From assembly GCA_964503315.1 (NCBI GenBank), contig CAZCZL010000013.1, positions 38,938 to 102,937 on the forward strand: a DNA stretch of 64,000 nucleotides, written 5' to 3'. This document shows, piece after piece, positions 33,008-42,046 of the stretch; position 1 is the first letter of the stretch, and each line of letters starts with the position of its first letter. The notes under the pieces are model-generated. The model did no database searches. It saw only the letters and a list, made by a program, of their open reading frames with translations, and was not told where the DNA came from. This DNA is from FEB-12 sp964503315. GTDB taxonomy: Bacteria > Zixibacteria > MSB-5A5 > GN15 > FEB-12. A program made the translations under genes and the position numbers.

Positions 33008-35158
33008 TTACTGGAGCAGCAGCATTTTGCGCGTCGCCACTGCCCCGTTCGTTTCGAGTCTATAGAAGTAGATGCCACTGGCAACCGGGTTGCCTGAGGC
33101 ATCCATCGAATTCCAGGTCGCGGTATGTGCCCCCGCGGAGAGATCCCCCTCGACCAGCGTTACGACCCGTTCACCCAGTATGTTGTATACCACAAGGCTG
33201 ACATGGGTCGTTTGCGGCAAGCTGAAGGAGATCGACGTGGTTGGATTGAATGGATTCGGATAATTCTGCTCCAGAACCAGTTCGTCCGGCAGAGACGCCA
33301 TTTTCGCCACTGCCACCGTTTGCGGTACGAGCATCCCTTGAATATAGCCGGCCAGGTAAACCAGTCGGTCGGCCGCCATTGGATCAAGATACTTGGACGG
33401 CGTCCTTTCAACCTCTTGCCTGAATGTCTCGAGCATCTGCCACGCCGCCTGCAGCGCGCCGCGCTCAATCAGCTTCTGTGCTTTCAGCACGTGCAAATGC
33501 CACGGCGCGACATTGTATGTCCGCTTCAGCAGCTTGGAATCGATATACTGGGTGATCGCCTGATCCAGCAGGAGCACCGCGTCGGCCGGATCAGCCATCG
33601 GCGCCAAATCGAATACCCGCCCGCCGCGATATGCTACCACTGGCGTATGGTCGATCATGTAGTCCTTCACGACCGTGTAGACCGGCAAATCAAGGAAGTT
33701 AAGATTACTGATAGAAAATCCCGGTATCTGGCTGACAAATCCAACCACCGCGTCCGAGGTCGTCACCGTGTAGGTCGCGTATGGATCAATCGGGGCGCCG
33801 TTGATCCGAACCGATGCATAGTCGACGCGCGAGCCGGGCGGGTTCGCTTGATTGTACGCGTACATGATATTTGAACCATGCAGTATGAAATCCTCGGAGT
33901 ACGGAAGATTGTAAACCGCGAACTCAAGCCCCGCCAGAATAGACATGCCGTTTGTCTCGAACGTCACTAGTTTCAACCCCAGCCCTGTCGTCTGGTCAAA
34001 ACCGTACGGGACAGCCTGGAAGATATCCATCCCCCGGACCAGCCCTTTGTAGATCGTCTGGCCACAGAATCCCTGTGGCTGGAACGCGATATCCGTTCCG
34101 GTCACCATTCGAAACGCGTCCGCGATCATGTTCCCCATCGGCGTATCCTGGAAGATCCCATTCGTTCTTGTCTTGGTGATATCAACCGCCGCCACTGCCA
34201 GATTCTCACTGTACACCGGACCAAACCGAGGATCCGCCTCGATCCCCATAGCCAGCATCTGAATTTGACCGGCGACAGTCGGTTCTTCCGGGATCGACTG
34301 ATCTACCGGGATCGGATAATAATCAAACCCGATAAGATCACCGCTCTCGACCACCAGCGTCGTCCTGCCGACATGTCCCGCAAACTCTCCCGCCTGCACG
34401 ATCCTGACCCCATTGACCTCAACCGCGCCGGGCAGATAGGTGTGAGAATGCCCGCCGACTATCAGGTCTACGCCCGAGACCATCTGCGCGAGAACGCAGT
34501 CAACTTCGAACCCCAAGTGACTCAGAATTATCACGACATCGCAGTCATGCGCTTCCAGCGTATCGATCCACCTCTGTGCCTCCCCAATGGCCGGAAGCAC
34601 TACCACCGGCGACGGATTGGATATCTGATTTGCGCTCTCAGTCAGCAGTGCCACTACTCCGACCCGTGTGTTCCCATAGTCCCTGATCATGTACGGCTGA
34701 ACGAAGTACCCCATGGTTGGCTCGCCGCTGACATCCAGATTGGCGCAGAGAACCGGCATGGCCGGGTCAGGCAACCCGGCTTGAGTCAGCATATACTGCA
34801 GGGTTGATGGATAGAGATCGAACTCATGATTCCCCAGCGCGACTGCGTCATAGCCGACCGCCTTCATCAGCGTCAATTGCGGTATGCTGAGATACTCTTG
34901 AAACATGAAGTCCCCGACCGAATAGTCGCCGGCATCCAGTACCAGTGTGTTGGGCGACTGCATTCGGGTCATGCCGATGAGTGTCGCTACCCGGGCAAAA
35001 CCTCCCCACTGCCAGTTCCCTGATGCATCTTTCGGCCCGTACGGCAGGAGATGCGCGTGCGTGTCATTCGTGTGCAGAATGACGATCGAATCCGGCTGGG
35101 CAAGCGCTACAGAACAACACAACAGCATCGCTGCCAGCACAGCCATTAACGTTTTCAC
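33008..35158 (-). CDS. exported 5'-nucleotidase/UDP-sugar hydrolase-like metallophosphatase with C-terminal sorting domain
   Basis: 717 aa from a GTG at 35158, chosen for the GAGGAAAGG upstream and because it starts exactly at a signal peptide (VKTLMAVLAAMLLCCSVALAQ). The metallophosphatase domain (about 23-270) has HTNDTHAHLLPY, DAGDYSVGD, LGNHEFD, ILSHLG and GGHSHT, all dimetal ligands. A 5'-nucleotidase C-terminal substrate domain follows (about 310-500). The last 85 residues (from about 628) contain QNYPNPFNPTT and end in ASGIYFYRLETNG plus RKMLLLQ, a FlgD-like/type IX-style sorting domain. It probably scavenges nucleotides outside the cell or in the periplasm. The longer frame to 35311 lacks a ribosome-binding site. 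Confidence 0.9.
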   Translation of the reverse strand: MKTLMAVLAAMLLCCSVALAQPDSIVILHTNDTHAHLLPYGPKDASGNWQWGGFARVATLIGMTRMQSPNTLVLDAGDYSVGDFMFQEYLSIPQLTLMKAVGYDAVALGNHEFDLYPSTLQYMLTQAGLPDPAMPVLCANLDVSGEPTMGYFVQPYMIRDYGNTRVGVVALLTESANQISNPSPVVVLPAIGEAQRWIDTLEAHDCDVVIILSHLGFEVDCVLAQMVSGVDLIVGGHSHTYLPGAVEVNGVRIVQAGEFAGHVGRTTLVVESGDLIGFDYYPIPVDQSIPEEPTVAGQIQMLAMGIEADPRFGPVYSENLAVAAVDITKTRTNGIFQDTPMGNMIADAFRMVTGTDIAFQPQGFCGQTIYKGLVRGMDIFQAVPYGFDQTTGLGLKLVTFETNGMSILAGLEFAVYNLPYSEDFILHGSNIMYAYNQANPPGSRVDYASVRINGAPIDPYATYTVTTSDAVVGFVSQIPGFSISNLNFLDLPVYTVVKDYMIDHTPVVAYRGGRVFDLAPMADPADAVLLLDQAITQYIDSKLLKRTYNVAPWHLHVLKAQKLIERGALQAAWQMLETFRQEVERTPSKYLDPMAADRLVYLAGYIQGMLVPQTVAVAKMASLPDELVLEQNYPNPFNPTTSISFSLPQTTHVSLVVYNILGERVVTLVEGDLSAGAHTATWNSMDASGNPVASGIYFYRLETNGAVATRKMLLLQ

Positions 35159-35300
35159 TGTAACCTTTCCTCGCGGTGTCCACCGCATGACTATGAAAGA
35201 GTATAGACCCGACCGGTCAGAAGGCCGATCGCGCCCGTCCATCTGCGTCGTGATGATACCTGTCCCGGATAGAATACGTGCTTGAATAGGAATTGCGAAT

Positions 35301-35329
35301 AATGTAGGCATCTTACTCTATTATGTCAA
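35301..35329 (-). promoter_or_regulatory. candidate promoter for the 5'-nucleotidase gene
   Basis: On the minus strand, TTGACA (35329-35324) and TACATT (35306-35301), spacer 17 bases. The predicted start lies about 135 bases before the GTG start codon, leaving a long leader in which I see no recognised riboswitch. Confidence 0.6.
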
Positions 35330-35386
35330 GTGTGAACTGCGCCGGCAAGAGTGGCGCACATCGCACTCGTCGGGACAAAAACAACA

Positions 35387-35415
35387 TTGCCTACTTAGTC
35401 CATGTCTATTATATT
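35387..35415 (+). promoter_or_regulatory. candidate promoter for the beta-helix protein gene
   Basis: TTGCCT (35387-35392) and TATATT (35410-35415) with a 17-base spacer, about 30 bases before the GTG start at 35451. It is back-to-back with the nucleotidase promoter, about 60 bases away. Confidence 0.5.
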
Positions 35416-35450
35416 GTTATGAAATTCTACTCACCAGATCGGGGGTTCTT

Positions 35451-37412
35451 GTGTACAAGATCAGCGAGATTCTTATTGTGGGCGTGGCTCTCTTGCTTGG
35501 GCCTTCATTGGCCGCCGCCACACTACCTGTTCCATCCACCTTCCCTACTATTCAGACGGCAATCGATGCCGCGGTGAATGGCGACACGGTACTCATCAGT
35601 GACGGTGTTTATTCAGGTACCGGCAATCGCGATCTCGACTTACACGGCAAGAGAGTGGTAGTCCGCTCGGTCAATGGTGCCTCCGTGACTATCCTTGATT
35701 GCGGCGGCAGTTCCGCCGAACCTCACCGGGGATTCTGGTTTCACTCGCGCGAGGATACACTCTCACGGGTCGAAGGACTGACGATCCGGAATGGATTCGG
35801 ACTGGCGGATCTGCGGGGCGGGCTCGCGGGAGGCGGGGCAATCCACTGTGACACTGCATCGAAGCCGCGGTTCAGTGAATGCGTTTTCTCCAATAATCGG
35901 GGAGCCAATGGCGGCGCCCTGGCCACGCTCGGTTCCTCCTATCCCCGCTTCTACAACTGCGTGTTCAGACAAGACTCCGCGGGCTTTGGAGGAGCGATAT
36001 TCGCGCGGGGCAGTTATCTCCATCTCGATGACTGCGTGATCGATTCGAACCACGCAGACTCGGGCGGAGCCATCGGCGGCAGTCGGGTAATCGTGAGCAT
36101 AGTTGGGTCCAGTTTCGACGCCAATGTAGCTCAAGTGTGCGGCGGCGCGGTACTGCTTGATTCGTTCGCTCTCAAACTGGACAGCTGCTCACTGACCAAT
36201 AACTCCGCAACCCCGGTACAGGGTCCGCAAGACGCGACTACCAGCTATGGTGGAGCGCTTCTGCTGCGGCGAACCGGGTACTATGTCCCTGTGGGTGGTG
36301 ATTACTTCCGTTCCTCAGTACGGAACACATCATTTGTTAATGACTCTGCTTTTAATGGTGGAGCGATCTCGCTTGATACCAGCGCTGATTTCTCTGTGAT
36401 CAATTGCCAATTCGTGAATAATCATGCCATCGGGAGTGGTGGAGGGATCTCTACCGCGGGTTCGATCGTTGTCGATAGTTGTGCTTTCACCGGCAACCGC
36501 GCCGCCAACGACACTTACGGATTCGGTGGCGGCATGCGGGTAGCCATGGAGGCACCGATCATAACCCGTTCGCTCTTTGAAGGAAATCACGCCAGGTACG
36601 AAGGCGGCGGTATCGCATGCATGTACCTGAGCAACCCGACCATTCGCGGCTGTGAATTCAGGAACAACAGCGTCTCAATCTTTGGTGGCGCGGCAATTAG
36701 TGGTCACGAAAAAGACACGATCACCATCGATTCCTGTCTTATCGTCGAGAACGATAGATCGGCGATCTACCTCCATCAATTCTCCTGCCTTGCACTGACT
36801 CGAAGCACTCTCTACGGGAATACCGCACAGACCGCTAGCCTGGGTGCTCATATTCAATTCTCTACCATGTCCAGCGGAATTGTCACCAACTCGATCCTCG
36901 CATCCGGTCAAGTCGGCATGGCGATAGCGAATTTCGAACCAGCACCCGTCTTACCCGGCATGGATACTACCGCCAGTTGCACAAATACCAACATCTTTGG
37001 CAACGCGGGGGGCGATTGGGTCGGCGGCATCGCCAGCCAGGCCGCGATCAATGGCAACTTGTCCGCTGATCCGCTCTTCTGCGGCATGAATGCAGGAGAT
37101 TTTGCCCTTAGCGACAATTCCCCCTGCGCCCCGCAGCAGCACCCCAGCCACACACTCATCGGTCTTTTTGGCGTCGGCTGTTCCTGTTGCCAGGGAGTGA
37201 CCGGAAATGTTGATCTTGCAGGGGAAGTAGACATTTCAGACCTGTCCATTCTTATCGCCTACCTGACAATGGCGCCGCGTCCGCCCATCATCTGCCCTAT
37301 GGAGGCCAATGTCGACACACTGGGAGCGATTGATCTCTCCGATCTCAGCCGTCTCATTAGCTTCCTGACCGTTCCAGGCAGCGAACTGATGCCGTGCCCA
37401 TCGATTGAATAG
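35451..37412 (+). CDS. secreted right-handed beta-helix protein with dockerin-like C terminus
   Basis: 653 aa with a GTG start behind CGGGGG and a signal peptide (about 1-23). The N-terminal part opens with PSTFPTIQTAIDAAVNGDTVLISDGVYSG, the standard entry of parallel beta-helix (pectate-lyase-like/NosD) proteins. Residues 80-520 carry repeated coils of the form GGAIxxxxSxxxxxxCxFxNN. No clear polysaccharide-lyase catalytic set could be identified, so the role (polysaccharide binding or cleavage, or adhesion) is open. The C-terminal 70 residues contain two Asp-rich repeats, VDLAGEVDISDLSILIAYL and IDLSDLSRLISFL, like dockerin type I calcium loops. Confidence 0.88.
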   Translation: MYKISEILIVGVALLLGPSLAAATLPVPSTFPTIQTAIDAAVNGDTVLISDGVYSGTGNRDLDLHGKRVVVRSVNGASVTILDCGGSSAEPHRGFWFHSREDTLSRVEGLTIRNGFGLADLRGGLAGGGAIHCDTASKPRFSECVFSNNRGANGGALATLGSSYPRFYNCVFRQDSAGFGGAIFARGSYLHLDDCVIDSNHADSGGAIGGSRVIVSIVGSSFDANVAQVCGGAVLLDSFALKLDSCSLTNNSATPVQGPQDATTSYGGALLLRRTGYYVPVGGDYFRSSVRNTSFVNDSAFNGGAISLDTSADFSVINCQFVNNHAIGSGGGISTAGSIVVDSCAFTGNRAANDTYGFGGGMRVAMEAPIITRSLFEGNHARYEGGGIACMYLSNPTIRGCEFRNNSVSIFGGAAISGHEKDTITIDSCLIVENDRSAIYLHQFSCLALTRSTLYGNTAQTASLGAHIQFSTMSSGIVTNSILASGQVGMAIANFEPAPVLPGMDTTASCTNTNIFGNAGGDWVGGIASQAAINGNLSADPLFCGMNAGDFALSDNSPCAPQQHPSHTLIGLFGVGCSCCQGVTGNVDLAGEVDISDLSILIAYLTMAPRPPIICPMEANVDTLGAIDLSDLSRLISFLTVPGSELMPCPSIE

Positions 37413-37499
37413 ACGGAGAGCCGGAATCCGGCGCTTGCCTGATCAGCCCCGAAGTGCTTTCTTTGGAGAGCACAGGACCACCCTTAGCTCCGGATTGAC

Positions 37500-38786
37500 A
37501 TGCAGAAGCCAGATGATGTTGCGCTCCTTCGCCTGATCTTTGACACTATCAGTCTGCCGGTTATAGTGACCGACCGCGACTTGCGTATGGTCTTCTGCAA
37601 TCAAGCGCTGGCCCGGTGGAATGTAGAGTTCAAGTGGAAAGCCGAGGAACTCATTGGCCGATCTATGTTTGACGTCTTTCGGTTCCTCCCGCAACGCGTT
37701 CGCGACAACTATCGCACCGTGCTTGAGACCCAACAACCGCTCAGGTCGGAATCATCGTACGATTTCGGGGCACGGAAACTCTCCGTCGAGGTAGAGCTCT
37801 TGCCAATAGTGATCGAAGGGCAGGTGCAGTATATCATCACCTTGCTTCGCAACGTCACCCGTCAGCGCGAGACGCAACTCGCCCTTCAGCAGAGCGAAGA
37901 ACGATTCCGTCGTCAGTTCATGGCCCTGCCTGTCCCGACCTTCACCTGGGAGCGCGACGGAGACGATTTCCGACTGCTCAGTTTCAACACCGCGGCCGAG
38001 ACGATCACCGAAGGCGGCGCGAAAAGCCTGGTCGGTATGCATGCCTCGCGCCTGTACGGCGCCGATTCGGAGATCATAGCCGACATGCGTGTTTGTATCA
38101 GCGCACAGAAGGAAGTCCAGCGTGAAATGCTGTATACCATGCGTTCAACGGGAGAACGGAAGTACATTCGCGCGTATTTCGTGTACATTCCACCGGATCA
38201 GGTTCAGATACATTCTGTGGACCTTACGGCTATCAAGGAAGTTGAAGAACAACTCCGCCAGGCACAGTTCAATCTGGCGCAAAAAGTCGCCGAACGAACC
38301 GCGGAGCTGGAGAACACCAACGACCAACTCACCCTGGAGCGCGAAACGCTGAAGCGGAAGAACCTGCTGCAGCAGGAACTCCTCGACCAGATCGACCAAA
38401 GCAAACGCGCCGTCGCATTTCAAATTCAGACTAACATCGAACGCATCGTCATGCCGCTGTTCGAACATATGCAGGGAAAAGTAGATGCTCGGAGCGCGGA
38501 GTACGTGGAAATGATCAGGAAATCTCTCATGGAGATCACTTCGCCATTGGTCAGCAGACTCGAGCAGAAATTCAGACACCTCACTCCCCAGGAGATCCAA
38601 ATCTGCTCGATGATTCGACGTGGTTATAGTAGCAAAGAGATTGCGGGAATCCGCAACTGCTCTCCCCAAACCGTGCTCAAGCAGCGGAAGACCATTCGGC
38701 GGAAACTCGGACTCGCCAATACCGAGGCCAATCTTGCGACTTTCCTTGCCTCAATCTCGGTAGATTCTATGACAATTCAGGAGTGA
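37500..38786 (+). CDS. PAS-PAS-coiled-coil-LuxR DNA-binding regulator
   Basis: 428-aa soluble protein. PAS domain 1 covers about 1-125 (IFDTISLPVIVTDRDLRMVFCNQALARW), PAS domain 2 about 130-250 (RRQFMALPVPTFTWERDGDDFRLLSFNTAAETI), a coiled coil about 250-305, a helical domain about 305-360, and a LuxR/GerE helix-turn-helix at about 362-410 (LTPQEIQICSMIRRGYSSKEIAGIRNCSPQTVLKQRKTIRRKLGL). There is no receiver domain, kinase domain or membrane helix, so it looks like a one-component sensor-regulator whose signal enters through PAS. No regulon can be inferred from position. Confidence 0.9.
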   Translation: MQKPDDVALLRLIFDTISLPVIVTDRDLRMVFCNQALARWNVEFKWKAEELIGRSMFDVFRFLPQRVRDNYRTVLETQQPLRSESSYDFGARKLSVEVELLPIVIEGQVQYIITLLRNVTRQRETQLALQQSEERFRRQFMALPVPTFTWERDGDDFRLLSFNTAAETITEGGAKSLVGMHASRLYGADSEIIADMRVCISAQKEVQREMLYTMRSTGERKYIRAYFVYIPPDQVQIHSVDLTAIKEVEEQLRQAQFNLAQKVAERTAELENTNDQLTLERETLKRKNLLQQELLDQIDQSKRAVAFQIQTNIERIVMPLFEHMQGKVDARSAEYVEMIRKSLMEITSPLVSRLEQKFRHLTPQEIQICSMIRRGYSSKEIAGIRNCSPQTVLKQRKTIRRKLGLANTEANLATFLASISVDSMTIQE

Positions 38787-39043
38787 TTGGATAAATTCTT
38801 CTAATATATTATGCCACAATCTCTTATGTTGGAGTTCATGGACACTAACTGTCGCACGATAATGAAGAATAAGGGGTACAAACAATACCCCATGAATAAC
38901 CCACAATTAACCGTTGTGTCCTAACCTCAATTATTAGATATTCGATTGGCGCCCAGTGACACCCTCGCATATTTTAGGGGTAGATGTAGGCCAACTAGGG
39001 CTTCATACTGTGTACTCCTGCATTACACTTGGCGCTAAAATAT
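38787..39043 (+). other. gene-free, structured intergenic stretch; candidate non-coding RNA
   Basis: No credible protein-coding frame. Predicted paired elements on the plus strand are: GGGGTA/TACCCC with a 7-base loop (38873-38891), CACAA/TTGTG with a 7-base loop (38902-38918), and a perfect 10-bp long-range repeat, CATATTTTAG (38968-38977) with CTAAAATATG (39035-39044). A strong terminator follows directly. I matched it to no known RNA family; it could equally be a long 3' untranslated region of the regulator gene. Confidence 0.35.
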
Positions 39044-39112
39044 GAGCCCGTTCTGGCCGGAATGCAGTTCCCCCCTCCCCCCCTGCATTCCTCCTCGACG
39101 GGTTCTTTTTTT
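39044..39112 (+). terminator. strong intrinsic terminator, possibly bidirectional
   Basis: GAGCCCGT (39044-39051) pairs with ACGGGTTC (39098-39105), and inside it GGAATGCAG (39059-39067) pairs perfectly with CTGCATTCC (39083-39091), with a C-rich loop. Seven T follow (39106-39112). It lies between convergent genes and ends the structured stretch at 38787-39043. Confidence 0.85.
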
Positions 39113-39135
39113 GTGCGATTTCGCCCAGAAATGAA

Positions 39136-39945
39136 TCAGACAGCTTCCGCGCTGAATCGCGCGATCGCCCCGGTTCGAAGATTTCGCTGATAGATTTTCA
39201 CGAAGAACCAATATGCCCCCACCAGGTAAACCAGCGACAACGCTCCTCCCGTCATCAGATTGACCCAGAGCTGATCCGCCGCCATCTCCCCTGCCAAAAT
39301 CCCGCGCATACTCTCAAATACATAACTGGCGGGGATAACGCGCGCTATCCATTGCATTGCCTCTGGCAGTGTCGCTATTGGATAGTAAACTCCGACAAAG
39401 ACAGAGAGCAGGAACGGGATCGGCCATCCCAGCCACTCAGCGGTCGGTCCGAATCTGAAGATCACTCCCGACACAAATACCCCCATCGCCGCTCCAAACA
39501 CGAAAAGTATCAACATGAACGGAAGTATCATCGTCCCGACTATCAAGACATCATACCCAAACGCGATTCCGGCGAGTATCACCATGGCTGCCAGACCGGC
39601 CGTCGCGGTCACGATACTCGTCAACACCAGTCCGCTTAGATACTCCGTCAACTTGAGCGGCGACGCAAAGTAGTTGATGAAGTTCTGGCTCCAGACATCC
39701 TCCAGAAAACTGGTCATGATCCCCGCCTGAATACGGGCGCAGAACTCAAAAAAGATGATCGCTCCCAGGATAACGGTGACGAAACTGAAGGTCGCCTCGC
39801 CGAAGGTCAGCAGGTACTTTCGAACAAACCCCCACTGTACGAGGTCGATCAACAGCCAGAGAAAGACCGACGACAACCGTGTCGGATTCCCCGAAATCAG
39901 GTACATCTGCCGCAAAAAGATCGCGTACACTCGGGAGAGGGACAT
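39136..39945 (-). CDS. ABC-2 type transporter permease
   Basis: 269 aa, six predicted helices, with the ABC-2 permease pattern near the C terminus (WLGWPIPFLLSVFVGVYYPIATLPEAMQWIARVIPASYVFESMRGIL), typical of NodJ/DrrB-like exporters. It starts one base after the stop of its ATPase gene, forming a two-gene exporter unit. Substrate unknown; related systems move polysaccharides, lipids or drugs. Confidence 0.9.
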   Translation of the reverse strand: MSLSRVYAIFLRQMYLISGNPTRLSSVFLWLLIDLVQWGFVRKYLLTFGEATFSFVTVILGAIIFFEFCARIQAGIMTSFLEDVWSQNFINYFASPLKLTEYLSGLVLTSIVTATAGLAAMVILAGIAFGYDVLIVGTMILPFMLILFVFGAAMGVFVSGVIFRFGPTAEWLGWPIPFLLSVFVGVYYPIATLPEAMQWIARVIPASYVFESMRGILAGEMAADQLWVNLMTGGALSLVYLVGAYWFFVKIYQRNLRTGAIARFSAEAV

Positions 39946-39946
39946 C

Positions 39947-40702
39947 CTATTCCTCCCTCAGTGCAAGCGGCTCGCGCGCCACGGCAATAAAGAGCTCTTC
40001 GAGATCTTTCTTTCCGTACTCCGATGCCACCGTGCGTGGATTGCCGGTCAACAGGATTTTGCCATGTGACAGGAACATCACTCTATCGCACACCGCCTCT
40101 ATCTCCCGCATGTTGTGCGATGTCCAGAGCACCGCGGTACCACGTTCCCTGACATACTCTCGTATCCGCTCGCGGATCATCTGGGCGATACTCGGGTCGA
40201 GCGAGGCAGTCGGTTCGTCCAGCAACAGAAGTTTCGGCTCATTGATGACTGCTTTGGCCAGGCTGAGACGGCTCAGTTCCCCCGAAGACAGTAGTCCCGC
40301 CTTCGAATCGGCAAACGATTCCAGATCGAATTGACTCAGCAATTCCTCCACCCGCCGTTTGGGATGCTTCACCTCATACAGTAACGCAAAAACCCGTAGA
40401 TTCTGCCGCACCGTCAGATTGAGCGGCACATGGGCGTAAACCGCCGCGAAATTGACCTGTCGCGAGATCGCCGAACGCTCCCGCGCCAACTCCTTTCCGA
40501 AAACGCGGATCGTTCCCTCCGTCGGCTCCAGGATGCCGAGGATCATATTGATAGTGGTTGATTTCCCCGCCCCGTTTGGCCCAAGCAGACCGATTATCTC
40601 CCCCGCCTTGATTGAGAACGAGATATGGTCAACTGCGGTGGTCCGGCCGTAGAGTTTCGTCAGAGATTGGATATCAAGTATAGTGGCGTCTTCGTTCACC
40701 AT
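39947..40702 (-). CDS. ABC-2 type transporter ATP-binding protein
   Basis: 251-aa ATPase. Walker A LGPNGAGKSTT, signature LLSSGELSRLSLAKAVINE (a shortened SSGE variant of the usual LSGG), Walker B LLLLDEPTASLDP and H-loop LWTSHNMREIE are present. The signature deviates from LSGGQ in its second residue, where G is replaced by S (LSSGE). It is cotranscribed with the permease downstream. Confidence 0.92.
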   Translation of the reverse strand: MVNEDATILDIQSLTKLYGRTTAVDHISFSIKAGEIIGLLGPNGAGKSTTINMILGILEPTEGTIRVFGKELARERSAISRQVNFAAVYAHVPLNLTVRQNLRVFALLYEVKHPKRRVEELLSQFDLESFADSKAGLLSSGELSRLSLAKAVINEPKLLLLDEPTASLDPSIAQMIRERIREYVRERGTAVLWTSHNMREIEAVCDRVMFLSHGKILLTGNPRTVASEYGKKDLEELFIAVAREPLALREE

Positions 40703-40917
40703 ACTGCAAAATAGATATCTCCAAAGTGCAAGGGAAGTTAAACCTTGGTCTCACCGTTCACGCCATTCCTCCCCGAAATCCTGTTGTATGGTAGACAAGA
40801 ATTATCTATAATGGGTCGATAACAGCACGTGCCCGGAAAGTTCGACTCGACACCTTCCGCCACACACCCTTCCGGCACTTTACCCCATTGGACGTTTTTG
40901 TTTACATGGAGATTCCT

Positions 40918-41196
40918 ATGCCCAGATTCTACATCGAGATCCCGCACGAAGAAGAGGCCATTGCCTGTTTGAGAGCGGTAAAAGTGCTACAGGAAACAGG
41001 TTCACACTTCCTCACCCATGCGGACTACGGCTGTCTGGACGGCGACCATACCGCCCGAATCGTTATCGAGGTAGATAACAAGCACGACGCGCTGATGATC
41101 GTCCCGCCGGTCTATCGACCTATCGCCCGTGTGATCCAACTCAACAAGTTCTCGCCGGAGGAAGTAGACAACCTTATAAGGGAGCATTCCAACTAG
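40918..41196 (+). CDS. conserved small protein, unknown function
   Basis: 92 aa from the ATG at 40918, chosen because GGAG lies six bases upstream; an in-frame upstream start at 40888 is less likely. Sequence features are FYIEIPHEEEAIACLRAVKVLQETGSHFLTHADYGC and a charged C terminus. From memory similar short proteins occur as hypotheticals in other bacteria, with the strand pattern of a small alpha/beta fold. No function is known to me. It stands alone between a minus-strand ABC operon and satP. Confidence 0.75.
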   Translation: MPRFYIEIPHEEEAIACLRAVKVLQETGSHFLTHADYGCLDGDHTARIVIEVDNKHDALMIVPPVYRPIARVIQLNKFSPEEVDNLIREHSN

Positions 41197-41341
41197 GCGA
41201 ACAGGATATCAAAGTTCGCGGCGCGGCAGGTCCGCCTTGGCGCAGGCGACCATGCCCATTGTCACTCAATCAGTTGCGAAAAAACGACAATTCGCGCGCT
41301 TCCGCCTTGCCGATTTCGCCTTCCCCTAGTATCCTGTCCGG

Positions 41342-41989
41342 ATGAAACTGGATAAATCACTCCACTACGCTCCGCATCCCGATGACGCTGCCCCGGTCGA
41401 ACGGATGCCCGCTGTCATTGAAACCAAAGACAGCACCGCCAACCCGGCTCCTCTTGGGCTGCTGGGATTCGGCATGACCACTGTCCTTCTTAACCTCCAC
41501 AACGCCGGCTTTTTCGGCCTCGACACCATGATCCTCGGGATGGGGATTTTCTATGGTGGTGTCGCTCAGATTATCGCCGGTGTGATGGAATGGAAAAAGA
41601 AGAACACCTTTGGCACTACCGCCTTTACATCGTACGGCCTTTTCTGGCTCACGCTGGTAGCTCTACTGGTACTTCCGAAATTGGGCTGGGGGACCGCTCC
41701 GACCAAGGAAGGGATGACCGCCTATCTTTTCATGTGGGGACTCTTCACGGCCTGCATGTTTGTCGGCACCCTGAAACTGAACCGTGCCCTGCAGGTAGTC
41801 TTCGCGTCACTGACCATTCTTTTCTGGTTGCTGGCATTGGGAGATATCACTGAGAATGCCACTATCAAAACGATAGCTGGCTATGAAGGGATCTTCTGCG
41901 GCCTCTCGGCGATCTACACCGCGATCGCCCAGGTATTGAACGAGGTCTATGGCCGCCCTCTTCTCCCCCTCGGCCCGGTCAGAAAATAA
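41342..41989 (+). CDS. satP: acetate/succinate uptake transporter (GPR1/FUN34/SatP family)
   Basis: 215-aa inner-membrane transporter with six predicted helices. The family signature NPAPLGLLGFGMTTVLLNLHNAGFF begins helix 1, the FYGGVAQIIAGVMEWKKKNTFGTTAFTSYGLFW segment follows, and the polar helix AGYEGIFCGLSAIYTAIAQVLNEVYGR closes the protein. Acetate uptake would fit a cell that also uses AceK to manage the glyoxylate branch, although the genes are 35 kb apart. Confidence 0.92.
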   Translation: MKLDKSLHYAPHPDDAAPVERMPAVIETKDSTANPAPLGLLGFGMTTVLLNLHNAGFFGLDTMILGMGIFYGGVAQIIAGVMEWKKKNTFGTTAFTSYGLFWLTLVALLVLPKLGWGTAPTKEGMTAYLFMWGLFTACMFVGTLKLNRALQVVFASLTILFWLLALGDITENATIKTIAGYEGIFCGLSAIYTAIAQVLNEVYGRPLLPLGPVRK

Positions 41990-42011
41990 CGCTGGGAGAA
42001 TGTAGTCATGA

Positions 42012-42035
42012 AGCGGACGTCGATTGGCGTCCGCT
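42012..42035. terminator. convergent-gene hairpin between satP and typA
   Basis: AGCGGACG (42012-42019) and CGTCCGCT (42028-42035) form an 8-bp stem with an 8-base loop, between two stop codons 57 bases apart. No T-run on either side, so its strength as a terminator is uncertain. Confidence 0.4.
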
Positions 42036-42046
42036 ATCCGGTCATC

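Noticed and set aside
35159..35311. Longer start for the 5'-nucleotidase at 35311
   Set aside because: The extension runs into the promoter region; the GTG at 35158 has a strong ribosome-binding site and begins exactly at the signal peptide.
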